DNA from: GCA-2686265 sp036010965
GTDB lineage: Bacteria; Planctomycetota; UBA1135; GCA-002686595
Direction of reading: 5' to 3'
Assembly (NCBI GenBank): GCA_036010965.1
Contig: DASCMO010000109.1
Location: 1 to 32,498 of the forward strand
Length of the DNA stretch: 32,498 bases
In this document: one piece after another, positions 6,751-14,310 of the stretch
Layout of the letters: every line of letters starts with the position of its first letter
Position numbering within the stretch: the first letter of the stretch is position 1
The notes under the pieces: model-generated
Seen by the model: the letters and a program-made list of their open reading frames with translations, nothing else
Told to the model about the DNA's origin: nothing
The model's database searches: none
Translations under genes and position numbers: made by a program

Positions 6751-8160
6751 ATGACCACAGCGCAACAGCACGACGCCGTCATCATCGGTGCCGGCATGAG
6801 CGGCCTGGCCGCCGGCATACGCCTGGCCTGGTTCGGTCAGAAGGTCGTGATCCTGGAGCGGCACTCGCTGTGGGGCGGCCTCAACTCCTTCTACAAGCTC
6901 GGGGGCCGGCGCTTCGACGTGGGGCTGCACGCCCTGACCAACTTCGTGCCTGCGCGCACGCCCGGCGCGCCGCTCACGCGCGTCCTCAAGGCCCTACGCC
7001 TGCGCCACGAGGACCTCAAGCTGCGCCCGCAACGGGAGTCGCGCATCCTCTTCCCCGGGGTCTCCCTGCGCTTCACCAACGACTTCAACCTGTTCCAGGA
7101 GGAGGTCGGGAGTCGCTTCCCCGACCAACGCGATGGCTTCGCTCGGCTTGTGGGCGACCTCTCGCTGACATCCAGCGCCGCCTCGCCGCGGGCCTTCCAG
7201 GGGGCGCGCCCGATCCTCGCCGAGTACCTCAGCGACCCGCTGCTGATCGACATGCTCATGCTCCCGTGCTGCTTCTACGGGAGCGCGCGCGAGGACGACG
7301 TCGACTGGTACCAGTTCAACATCCTCTTCCAGAGTCTGTTCGTCGAGGGCTTCGCGCGCCCCGAGGGCGGCATCAAGCCCATGCTCGACCTGCTGATCGA
7401 ACGCTACCGCTCCCTGGGCGGCGAGCTGCGCATGCGCTGCGGGGTCGAACGCGTCGTCTGCGAGAACGGCGTCGCGCGCGGGGTGGACCTAGATGATGGC
7501 ACCTCCCTCACGACTGACCTCGTGCTCTCTTCAGCAGGCCACCCCGAGACCATGCGCCTCTGCGGACCGCAAGCGGTCGCCGACCACGTCAATGAAGGAG
7601 ACCGGGGGCGGATGGCCTTCACCGAGTCGATCCACGTCCTCGACCGCAAGCCGGCCGAACTGGGCCACCTCGCCGCGGTGACCTTCTTCAACGACGCCGA
7701 CCGCTTCACGTGGCGCTGCCCCGAGGAGTTGATCGACCCGACCAGCGGTGTCGTGGCCAGCCCCGACAACTATCTCGGGGAAGACGAGGATGGCGAGGGC
7801 ATCCTGCGGCTCACGACCCTGGCGAACCACGACCGCTGGGCAGCTCTTGAGCCCGAGGCCTACGCGGCGGCCAAGCACGACTGCACCGAGCGCGCCCTCG
7901 ACGTGGCGAGCCGCCACACCCTCGACCCGCGTCCGCACGAGGTCTTCCGCGACTCCTTCAGCCCGACCACCGTGCGGCACTACACGGGCCGCGAGGGCGG
8001 CGCCGTCTACGGGAGCCCGCACAAGCGACTCGACGGCCGCACGCCGTTCGACGGCCTGCGCCTGATCGGCACCGACCAGGGCCTGCTCGGGATCGTCGGC
8101 GCGCTCCTGAGCGGGATCACAATCGCCAACCTCCACGCCCCGACCGCCGCCGCATCATGA
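6751..8160 (+). CDS. FAD-dependent CrtI/CrtISO-like oxidoreductase (first of two)
   Basis: A 469-residue flavoprotein of the phytoene desaturase/carotenoid isomerase superfamily. The dinucleotide-binding motif VIIGAGMSGLAAG (Gly13-x-Gly15-x-x-Gly18) is followed by the Glu of LERHSLWGGLNSFY, which binds the ribose. The C-terminal FAD signature (GLRLIGTDQGLLGIVGALLSG) is present. The superfamily desaturates, saturates or isomerises conjugated double bonds in hydrophobic chains. No phytoene synthase or other carotenoid gene is near. Its place between an ACP gene and FabG suggests an acyl substrate, bound to the ACP or to CoA. It overlaps the next flavoprotein gene by four bases (ATGA), so the two are made together and may act as a pair. 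The reaction is not known from sequence. Confidence 0.82.
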   Translation: MTTAQQHDAVIIGAGMSGLAAGIRLAWFGQKVVILERHSLWGGLNSFYKLGGRRFDVGLHALTNFVPARTPGAPLTRVLKALRLRHEDLKLRPQRESRILFPGVSLRFTNDFNLFQEEVGSRFPDQRDGFARLVGDLSLTSSAASPRAFQGARPILAEYLSDPLLIDMLMLPCCFYGSAREDDVDWYQFNILFQSLFVEGFARPEGGIKPMLDLLIERYRSLGGELRMRCGVERVVCENGVARGVDLDDGTSLTTDLVLSSAGHPETMRLCGPQAVADHVNEGDRGRMAFTESIHVLDRKPAELGHLAAVTFFNDADRFTWRCPEELIDPTSGVVASPDNYLGEDEDGEGILRLTTLANHDRWAALEPEAYAAAKHDCTERALDVASRHTLDPRPHEVFRDSFSPTTVRHYTGREGGAVYGSPHKRLDGRTPFDGLRLIGTDQGLLGIVGALLSGITIANLHAPTAAAS

Positions 8161-9635
8161 GCACCTCGCGCCGAGCTCGTCACGGCAGCACCGACGGCAA
8201 GGCGCCGCGGCGCGGGGACCCCCTGGCCGGAGCCAGGGATCACTACGACCTGCTGGTCATCGGCAGCGGACTGGCCGGCCTGACGGCCGCCAACATCCTC
8301 GGCCGAGGGGGCTTCTCGGTCGCGCTGCTCGAGCAGCACTACAACCTCGGCGGGCTCGCGACCTGGTTCAAGCGCCGTGGAGGTCATGTCTTCGACGTCT
8401 CCCTCCACGGCTTTCCGGTCGGGATGAAGAAGACCTGCCGCAAGTACTGGAATCGCACGATCGCCGACTCGATCGTGCAGCTGGAGAGCATCCGCTTCGA
8501 CAACCCCCAGTTCTCCTTCGAGACCGACTTCACGCGCGAGGACTTCACGCGCCATCTGGTCATGACCTTCGGCCTGGAGCGCGAGACGGTCGAAAGCTTC
8601 TTCGACCACCTGCGGGCCATGAACTTCTACGACGACTCGGGAGGGACCGTCGGCGAGCTGTTCGAGCAGTTCTTTCCCGGCCGTAATGACGTCCATCGGC
8701 TGCTGATGGAGCCCATCTCCTACGCCAACGGCTCCACCCTCGACGATCCGGCGATCTCCTACGGGATCGTGTTCTCCAACTTCATGAGCAAGGGGGTCTT
8801 CACCTTCTCGGGAGGCACCGACCTGCTGATCCGGGAGATGAAGGCGGAGCTGGCCCGCAACGGGGTCGATCTGTTCCACAGCGTTCAGGTCGAGCGCATC
8901 CTGGTCGAGCAGGGTCGGGTGACCGGCGTCGAGGCCGGCGGACGCGTGATAGGCGCGGACGCGGTGCTCTCCAACGCCAGCATCAAGAGCACCGTCGAGG
9001 ACCTCGTGGGGACGGAGCACTTTGCCAGCGAGTTCAGCTCCGGGGTAAAGGCGATCCGCCTCAGCAACTCGAGCTGCCAGGTCTATCTCGGTCTGCGACG
9101 CGGCGCATCGATCCCCTTTGTGACCGATCTCCTGTTCACCTCCACTCGGGCGAGCTTCGACTCCGCGGCCTTGTGCGATTTGCACGGCCAGAGCCGGACC
9201 TTCTCGTTCTACTACCCCAAGACGCGGCCGAGCCAGGATCGCTACACGGTGGTCAGCTCGACCAACGCCAACTACACCGACTGGGCGGACCTCTCGCCGG
9301 AGCGCTACGTCATCGAGAAGGAGCGCCTCGTCGCGGACACGATCGATCACCTCGAGCGCTACCTCCCCGGCGTACGCGAGAAGATCGAACATGCCGAGGC
9401 CTCCACGCCCCGCACCTTCGGCTTCTACACCCAACACCCCGCCGGCGCTTCCTTCGGAACGAAGTTCGAGGGCCTCTCCTACAGCATGGGCCTGAGCGAC
9501 GAGATCGCCGGTCTGTTCCACGCCGGTAGCGTTGGCATCATCATGTCCGGCTGGCTGGGCGCCGCCAACTACGGCGCCATCGCGTCCAACAAGGTCGACG
9601 CCCACCTGCGCCAGCTCGCGGAGATCACCGTATGA
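8157..9635 (+). CDS. FAD-dependent CrtI/CrtISO-like oxidoreductase (second of two)
   Basis: A 492-residue flavoprotein of the same superfamily as its upstream neighbour but clearly divergent from it. A roughly 30-residue basic, disordered N-terminal extension precedes VIGSGLAGLTAANILG (Gly36-x-Gly38-x-x-Gly41) and LLEQHYNLGGLATWF. The C-terminal FAD-binding part contains FHAGSVGIIMSGWLGAANYG. The ATG overlaps the preceding stop (ATGA) and its own stop overlaps the ATG of fabG in the same way, so translation is coupled on both sides. It probably desaturates or isomerises the growing or finished acyl chain. A pair of such enzymes beside FabF/ACP/FabG/FabZ is also described in anammox clusters proposed for ladderane lipids. 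Substrate and direction of reaction are unknown. Confidence 0.82.
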   Translation: MSTSRRARHGSTDGKAPRRGDPLAGARDHYDLLVIGSGLAGLTAANILGRGGFSVALLEQHYNLGGLATWFKRRGGHVFDVSLHGFPVGMKKTCRKYWNRTIADSIVQLESIRFDNPQFSFETDFTREDFTRHLVMTFGLERETVESFFDHLRAMNFYDDSGGTVGELFEQFFPGRNDVHRLLMEPISYANGSTLDDPAISYGIVFSNFMSKGVFTFSGGTDLLIREMKAELARNGVDLFHSVQVERILVEQGRVTGVEAGGRVIGADAVLSNASIKSTVEDLVGTEHFASEFSSGVKAIRLSNSSCQVYLGLRRGASIPFVTDLLFTSTRASFDSAALCDLHGQSRTFSFYYPKTRPSQDRYTVVSSTNANYTDWADLSPERYVIEKERLVADTIDHLERYLPGVREKIEHAEASTPRTFGFYTQHPAGASFGTKFEGLSYSMGLSDEIAGLFHAGSVGIIMSGWLGAANYGAIASNKVDAHLRQLAEITV

Positions 9636-10372
9636 ACTTCGAAGACCAGGCGGTCGTCGTCACCGGCGGCACGCGCGGCCTCGGGCGGGCCGTCGCCCTC
9701 GGCTTCCTGGAGGCCGGCGCGACGGTGCACGCCACCTACCACTCCAACGAGGAGGCGGCGAACGCCTTCGCCGACCGCTGCGCCGAGTGGCCCGGTCGCC
9801 TGCGCCTCTACCGCTTCGATGTGGCGGACCACGGCGCCGTCGAGGCCTTCTGGAACCAGCTGGAAGAGGATGTCCCCGACGGCGTGCAGGTGCTCGTCAA
9901 CAACTCGGGCATCCGGCGCGACGCGCTCCTGGCCCTGATGTCCCCCGAGGACTGGTCGCGCGTGATCGAGACGAACCTCACGGGTGGCTACGCCATGAGC
10001 AAGTTCGCCGTGCGCAACATGATGACCCGGCGCTACGGGCGCATCGTGTTCATCACCTCGCCCTCGGGAAAGCTCGGATTTGAGGGGCAGGGCAACTACG
10101 GCGCCTCCAAGGCCGGCCAGGTCGGCCTGATGCGTTCCCTGGCCAAGGAGGTCGCCAAGCGCGGCATCACGGTCAACTGCGTCTCCCCCGGCTTCGTCCA
10201 GACAGAGCTAATCGAGGATCTCTCCGACGAGCTCCGCAAGCGCTACAAGGAGATGGTCCCTGCGCGGCGCTTCGGCACGCCCGAGGAGGTGGCCTACGCC
10301 GTGCGCTGCGTCGCCGCCCGAGAGGCGAGCTACATCAGCGGAACGATTCTGGAGGTGAGCGGTGGACTCTAA
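9632..10372 (+). CDS. fabG: 3-oxoacyl-ACP reductase (FabG-type short-chain dehydrogenase)
   Basis: A 246-residue classical short-chain dehydrogenase, the usual FabG length. The NADPH-binding motif is TGGTRGLG (residues 11-18), then NNSG at 90-93. The catalytic tetrad is Asn115, Ser143, Tyr156 and Lys160 (YGASK), with FabG spacing. The C-terminus (SYISGTILEVSGGL) is typical. It would reduce the 3-ketoacyl-ACP made by the upstream KAS II. It overlaps the preceding flavoprotein gene by four bases and the following dehydratase gene by eleven. Its order beside a dehydratase and an enoyl reductase supports a dedicated elongation cycle. Confidence 0.92.
   Translation: MNFEDQAVVVTGGTRGLGRAVALGFLEAGATVHATYHSNEEAANAFADRCAEWPGRLRLYRFDVADHGAVEAFWNQLEEDVPDGVQVLVNNSGIRRDALLALMSPEDWSRVIETNLTGGYAMSKFAVRNMMTRRYGRIVFITSPSGKLGFEGQGNYGASKAGQVGLMRSLAKEVAKRGITVNCVSPGFVQTELIEDLSDELRKRYKEMVPARRFGTPEEVAYAVRCVAAREASYISGTILEVSGGL
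10351..10364 (+). promoter_or_regulatory. Shine-Dalgarno site fixing the GTG start of the dehydratase gene
   Basis: GGAGG at 10351-10355 lies six bases before the GTG at 10362, inside the 3' end of fabG. Strong sites are rare in this window, so this one is useful: it fixes the GTG start and shows translational coupling across the 11-base overlap. Confidence 0.6.
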
Positions 10373-10823
10373 GACCCGTACGCTCGAGCGGCCGGAGATC
10401 GAGGCCCTGATCCCCCATCGGCCGCCGTTCCTGTTCGTGGACCGCGTCCTCGAGCTGGAGGGCGACGCGATCGTGACCGAGTGGCGAGCTCCCGAGGACG
10501 CCGCCTTCTTCCAGGGCCACTACCCCGGAAACCCGATCACACCGGGAGTCCTGCTCTCGGAGTTCGCCGTGCAGAGCGCCGCGATCCTGGTGGGCGCGAC
10601 GGAGGCCGGCGAGCGACCCGATGGCGCGGTCCCCGTCCTGACGCACATCCAGAACGCGCGCTTCCGGCGCATGGTGCGACCCGGGGACACGGTGCGGACC
10701 AGGGCGACGGTCGTCGAGCGCGTCGGCGACGCGCGCTTCGTGCACGCACGCATCGAGTCGGCCACGGGTGAGACGACGGCGCGCCTCGAGTTCACGGTCG
10801 TCCTCGCACGAGAGGAGTCCTGA
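10362..10823 (+). CDS. fabZ: 3-hydroxyacyl-ACP dehydratase (FabZ-like hotdog enzyme)
   Basis: A 153-residue single-hotdog dehydratase that would convert 3-hydroxyacyl-ACP to trans-2-enoyl-ACP. The opening IEALIPHRPPFLFVDRVLEL is the FabZ signature. The catalytic pair is His53 in GHYPGNPITPG and Glu67 in LLSEFAVQSAA, matching His54/Glu68 of E. coli FabZ; the Glu sits in SEF rather than the usual EAM/EAL context. A GTG start is used with a clear Shine-Dalgarno site. The stop is immediately followed by the GTG of the next gene. As part of the module it might supply unsaturated intermediates that are not fully reduced (inference). A FabA-type isomerase activity cannot be excluded by sequence. Confidence 0.88.
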   Translation: MDSKTRTLERPEIEALIPHRPPFLFVDRVLELEGDAIVTEWRAPEDAAFFQGHYPGNPITPGVLLSEFAVQSAAILVGATEAGERPDGAVPVLTHIQNARFRRMVRPGDTVRTRATVVERVGDARFVHARIESATGETTARLEFTVVLAREES

Positions 10824-11636
10824 GTGAACTGGCTCGGTCTCGAGGGAAGCAAGATCGTCGTCTTCGGCGTCGCCAACAAGAAGAGCGTCGCCTGGCACGT
10901 GGGCGCGCGCCTCGAGGAGGCGGGCGCCGAGGTCATCTACGTTGTTCGCAGCGTCGAGCGTCGGGCGCAGTGCGAGCAGCTGCTGGCCGAACGCGAGGTC
11001 CTGGTCTGCGACGTGGAGTTCCCCGAGCAGATTGAAGCTCTGCGCGAGGAGCTCTGCGCGCGCCACCCGCGCATCGACGGCCTGCTGCACTCGATCGCCT
11101 TCGCGGACTACGAGGGTGACTGGGAGGCGTTCCACGAGACCCCCAAGGCCGCCTTCCTGCAGGCCGTGGACATCTCCTGCTACTCGTTGATCGCCCTCTC
11201 CAACGCCCTGCGTGAGTTGCTGACGCCCCGAGCCTCGGTGGTCACGATCTCCATCTCCGACACCCAGATGGCCGCGGAGAACTACGGCACCATGGCGCCC
11301 ATCAAGGCCGCACTCGACTCGACCGTGGTGTTCCTCGCCAAGAGCTTCAGCCGCTTCGGTGAGGTGCGCTTCAACGCGGTCAAGGCCGGCCTGCTCAAGA
11401 CCTCCGCCTCGGCAGGCATCCCCGGCTACGTCGACAGCTACCTCTTCGCAGAGGCGGCGACCCTGCGCAAGCGGGGCCTGGCGACCAGTGAGGTGGCCGA
11501 CACCGCCTGCTTCCTCCTGAGCCCCCGCTCGAGCGGGATCAACGCCGGCGGCGTCGTCGTGGACGCCGGAATGGGCGTCAACTACTTCGACCGCGCGCTC
11601 GTCGAGCGCGTACTGCCCGGAGACGACGAAGAGTGA
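10824..11636 (+). CDS. fabI: Enoyl-ACP reductase-like protein (FabI family, altered active site)
   Basis: A 270-residue short-chain dehydrogenase of the FabI type. FabI features are the N-terminal LEGSKIVVFGVANKKSVAWH, the HSIAF segment at 89-93 and the Tyr154-x6-Lys161 pair (NYGTMAPIK). At the position of the other conserved Tyr (E. coli FabI Tyr146, ten residues earlier) it has Ile144 within ISISDTQ, an unusual change. The 30 residues after Lys161 keep the FabI pattern. It may be a fully active enoyl reductase with a different gate, an altered specificity, or a weak reductase that leaves double bonds in the chain. The GTG start directly abuts the preceding stop, with AGGAG upstream at 10812. 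Its own stop overlaps the oleB start (GTGA). Confidence 0.8.
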   Translation: MNWLGLEGSKIVVFGVANKKSVAWHVGARLEEAGAEVIYVVRSVERRAQCEQLLAEREVLVCDVEFPEQIEALREELCARHPRIDGLLHSIAFADYEGDWEAFHETPKAAFLQAVDISCYSLIALSNALRELLTPRASVVTISISDTQMAAENYGTMAPIKAALDSTVVFLAKSFSRFGEVRFNAVKAGLLKTSASAGIPGYVDSYLFAEAATLRKRGLATSEVADTACFLLSPRSSGINAGGVVVDAGMGVNYFDRALVERVLPGDDEE

Positions 11637-12616
11637 GCGCTCGCGACCCGCGACAGCACGACGACGGTCCGGGGCATGGGACGGCGGTCCTCGATCCCTC
11701 CCTCCGCCCGGCAGCCGGAGGCGCGGCGCCTCTGCCCCCCGACGTGGCGTCCGAGTTCCCCTTCGCGCCGCACTGGATCGACACGCCGGCCGGACGAATG
11801 CACTACGTGGACGAGGGACCGCGCCGGACCGATCCCCTGCTCTGCATCCACGGCAACCCGACCTGGTCCTTTTACTACCGGCGGGTGATCTCAGCCTTCG
11901 GCGACCGGCGGCGCGTGATCGCCCCCGACCACATCGGTTGCGGGCGATCCGACAAGCCCCAAGACTGGAGCTACCGCCTGGCCGACCACGTGGACAACCT
12001 CGAGCGCCTGTTGGTGGAGCTCGACCTCGAGCGCGTCACCCTGATGGTCCACGACTGGGGCGGTGCGATCGGCCTGGGGGCCGCCGCGCGCCAGCCCGGG
12101 CGCATCGCCCGTCTCGTGATCCAGAACAGCGCCGCCTTCCCCTTCGATCGCATCCCCCTGCGCATCGACCTCTGCCGCACGCCGTTGGTGGGCCAGGCCC
12201 TGATTCGCGGGCTGGGGGCATTCGGTCGCGCCACCTGTCGCATGGCCCTCGAGAAGCGCGAGCGCATGACGCCCGCCGTGCGCCACGGCTACCTGGCGCC
12301 TTACGACAGCTGGAAGCACCGCATCGCCAACTGGAAGTTCGTGGACGACATCCCCATGTCCCCGCGCCATCCCTCGCACGCCACCCTGGCAGCCATCGAC
12401 GCGGCCCTGCCCGCCTTCCGCGACCGGCCCGCGCTCCTCTGCTGGGGCGAGCGCGACTGGTGCTTCACCCCGGCCTTCAGGCGCGCCTGGGAAGAGCGCC
12501 TGCCCGCGGCCGAGGTGCATCGCATCGAACACGCCGGACACCTCGTCCTCGAGGACGCACACGAAGAGATCATCCCGTGGCTGAGCGCATTCCTCGAGCA
12601 GTCCCCGGCGAGTTGA
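11633..12616 (+). CDS. oleB: OleB, alpha/beta-hydrolase beta-lactone decarboxylase
   Basis: A 327-residue enzyme of the haloalkane-dehalogenase-like alpha/beta-hydrolase group. OleB removes CO2 from the beta-lactone made by OleC to give the final cis-olefin. Visible motifs are HGNPTWSFYYR (oxyanion region, Asn75), the nucleophile elbow VHDWGG (Asp141, with Trp142), a probable acid in WGERDW (residues 272-277) and His303 in AGHLVLEDA. The Asp nucleophile with HGNPTWS is typical of OleB. It has an N-terminal extension of about 45 low-complexity residues, so a later start is possible. The GTG at 11633 overlaps the preceding stop (GTGA). The neighbours oleC and oleD settle the assignment over a true dehalogenase. 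Confidence 0.9.
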   Translation: MSARDPRQHDDGPGHGTAVLDPSLRPAAGGAAPLPPDVASEFPFAPHWIDTPAGRMHYVDEGPRRTDPLLCIHGNPTWSFYYRRVISAFGDRRRVIAPDHIGCGRSDKPQDWSYRLADHVDNLERLLVELDLERVTLMVHDWGGAIGLGAAARQPGRIARLVIQNSAAFPFDRIPLRIDLCRTPLVGQALIRGLGAFGRATCRMALEKRERMTPAVRHGYLAPYDSWKHRIANWKFVDDIPMSPRHPSHATLAAIDAALPAFRDRPALLCWGERDWCFTPAFRRAWEERLPAAEVHRIEHAGHLVLEDAHEEIIPWLSAFLEQSPAS

Positions 12617-14310
12617 GCGGCGCAGCCCGCGGCGCGGCGCTCGCCGCCCCGCCCGCGGAGGGGACGACCTCCAACATCGCCGCCACCCTGGTGGACGCCG
12701 CCGCGCGCCACCCCGACGCCGACGCCGTGCGCGTGGTGAGCACGCGCGGGCGCGCCACGCGGGTCAGCGCGATCTCCTTCGCCGACCTCGACGCCCGCTC
12801 CAATGCCCTCGCCAGCGGCCTCGCCCGCCGCGGCCTCGAGCGTGGAGATCGCGTGTGCGTCTTCGTTCGCCCCGGGGCGGACCTGATCGTGGTCAGCTTC
12901 GCGCTCTTCAAGCTCGGCGCCGTGCCGGTGCTGATCGACCCGGGCATGGGGCGCGTGAACGTCGCACGCTGCGTGGAGCGCGTGGCGCCCCGTGCCCTCG
13001 TCGGCGTCCCAGCGGCGCACCTCGTGCGCAGGCTCCACGCGCGCGCCTTTGGGAGCGTCGAGCTTGCGGTCACCGTGGGTCCACGGATGCCCGGTGGAGG
13101 TCCGACCCTGGCGCGCCTGGAGGCCGACGGCTCGCGCGCGCCAGTCCTCGCGCGACTGAACGACCAGGACCCCGCTGCGATCCTGTTCACCTCAGGCAGC
13201 ACGGGCCCGCCCAAGGGAGTGCGCTACACCCACGGCATGTTCCAGGCCCAGGTGCGGGCACTGAAAGACTGCTACGGGTTCGAGCCGGGAGAGATCGACG
13301 CGGCCTGCTTCCCGCTCTTCGCACTGTTCAGCCCCGCCCTGGGTATGACCTGCGCCTTCCCCGAGCTCGACGCCTCCCACCCCGCTCGATGCGACCCGGC
13401 ACGCATCGTGGCGGCCATCGAGGCCACCGGCGCCACGAGCAGCTTCGGCTCCCCGGCCATCTGGCGGCGCGTGGTCCCCTGGTGCGTGGAGCACGGTGTC
13501 GTCCTCGGCGGGCTGCGCCGCGTGCTCGTGGCCGGCGCCCCCGTCCCGCCCGAGTTGATCGAGGACTTCCTGCGCATCCTCCCCCCCGACGCCGACGTCC
13601 ACACGCCCTACGGCGCGACCGAAGCCCTGCCGGTCTCCACCATCAGCGGGCGCGAGATCCTGAGCACGGCGAGCGAAGGCTTGGAGCTGGGCCTGGGCAC
13701 CTGCGTCGGCATGCCCGCGCCCGGGATCGAGGTGCGCCTGATCAGGATCGACGACGAGCCGATCGCCGAGTGGGGCGACCTGCGGGAGGTGCCCGACGGC
13801 GAACCGGGGGAGGTGTGCGTCAGTGGCCCGGTCGTCACCCGCGAGTACGCGTTCGAGCCCGGAGCCACCGCGGCGGCGAAGATTCGCGACGGTGAGCGCA
13901 TCTGGCACCGCATGGGCGACGTGGGCACGCGCACCGCCGACGGACGCCTGTGGTTTGGCGGGCGCAAGGCTCACCGGATCGAGACGCCCGCGGGCCTCGT
14001 CATGCCCGTCGCGGCCGAGACCCCCATCAACGTCCACCCTTCCGTGCGCCGCAGCGCCCTGGTGGGCGTCGGCCCGCGCGGCGAGGAGCGCCCCGTACTG
14101 GTCATCGAGCCCGCCTCCGGGCACGCACCGCGCGGTGCTGCGGCGCGCGACAGCCTGCGCTCGGAGCTGCTGGCGCTCGCGCGCCGCCGCCCCGCGAGCG
14201 CGGTCGCCACCGATGTCCTCTTCCACCGCGGCTTCCCGGTCGATGTGCGCCACAACGCAAAGATCGATCGCGAGGCCTTGAAGCGCTGGGCGGAGGCCCG
14301 TCGCCCGTGA
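12577..14310 (+). CDS. oleC: OleC, AMP-dependent beta-lactone synthetase
   Basis: A 577-residue member of the acyl-adenylating ANL superfamily. OleC uses ATP to convert the 2-alkyl-3-hydroxy acid into a beta-lactone. The core begins near residue 31 (TSNIAATLVDAAARHPDADAV), closely resembling other OleC proteins. The adenylation P-loop is FTSGSTGPPKG (204-214), and YGATEALP (345-352) is the ATP/acid-binding motif. The C-terminal region ends with the conserved NAKIDREAL. The GTG at 12577 overlaps oleB by 40 bases. A TTG at 12613 in a TTGA overlap with the oleB stop is an equally plausible start and would remove 12 residues. The stop overlaps the oleD start (GTGA). Confidence 0.9.
   Translation: MAERIPRAVPGELSGAARGAALAAPPAEGTTSNIAATLVDAAARHPDADAVRVVSTRGRATRVSAISFADLDARSNALASGLARRGLERGDRVCVFVRPGADLIVVSFALFKLGAVPVLIDPGMGRVNVARCVERVAPRALVGVPAAHLVRRLHARAFGSVELAVTVGPRMPGGGPTLARLEADGSRAPVLARLNDQDPAAILFTSGSTGPPKGVRYTHGMFQAQVRALKDCYGFEPGEIDAACFPLFALFSPALGMTCAFPELDASHPARCDPARIVAAIEATGATSSFGSPAIWRRVVPWCVEHGVVLGGLRRVLVAGAPVPPELIEDFLRILPPDADVHTPYGATEALPVSTISGREILSTASEGLELGLGTCVGMPAPGIEVRLIRIDDEPIAEWGDLREVPDGEPGEVCVSGPVVTREYAFEPGATAAAKIRDGERIWHRMGDVGTRTADGRLWFGGRKAHRIETPAGLVMPVAAETPINVHPSVRRSALVGVGPRGEERPVLVIEPASGHAPRGAAARDSLRSELLALARRRPASAVATDVLFHRGFPVDVRHNAKIDREALKRWAEARRP

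Noticed and set aside
6751..9635. Carotenoid biosynthesis operon
   Set aside because: The flavoproteins belong to the right superfamily, but no phytoene synthase, cyclase or isoprenoid gene is present and all neighbours are fatty-acid or Ole genes.
11633..12616. Haloalkane dehalogenase
   Set aside because: The motifs also fit a dehalogenase, but the coupled oleC and oleD genes make OleB far more likely.
13192..14253. A 353-codon minus-strand frame within oleC
   Set aside because: It is antisense to the AMP-binding motifs of OleC and has no recognisable protein features.
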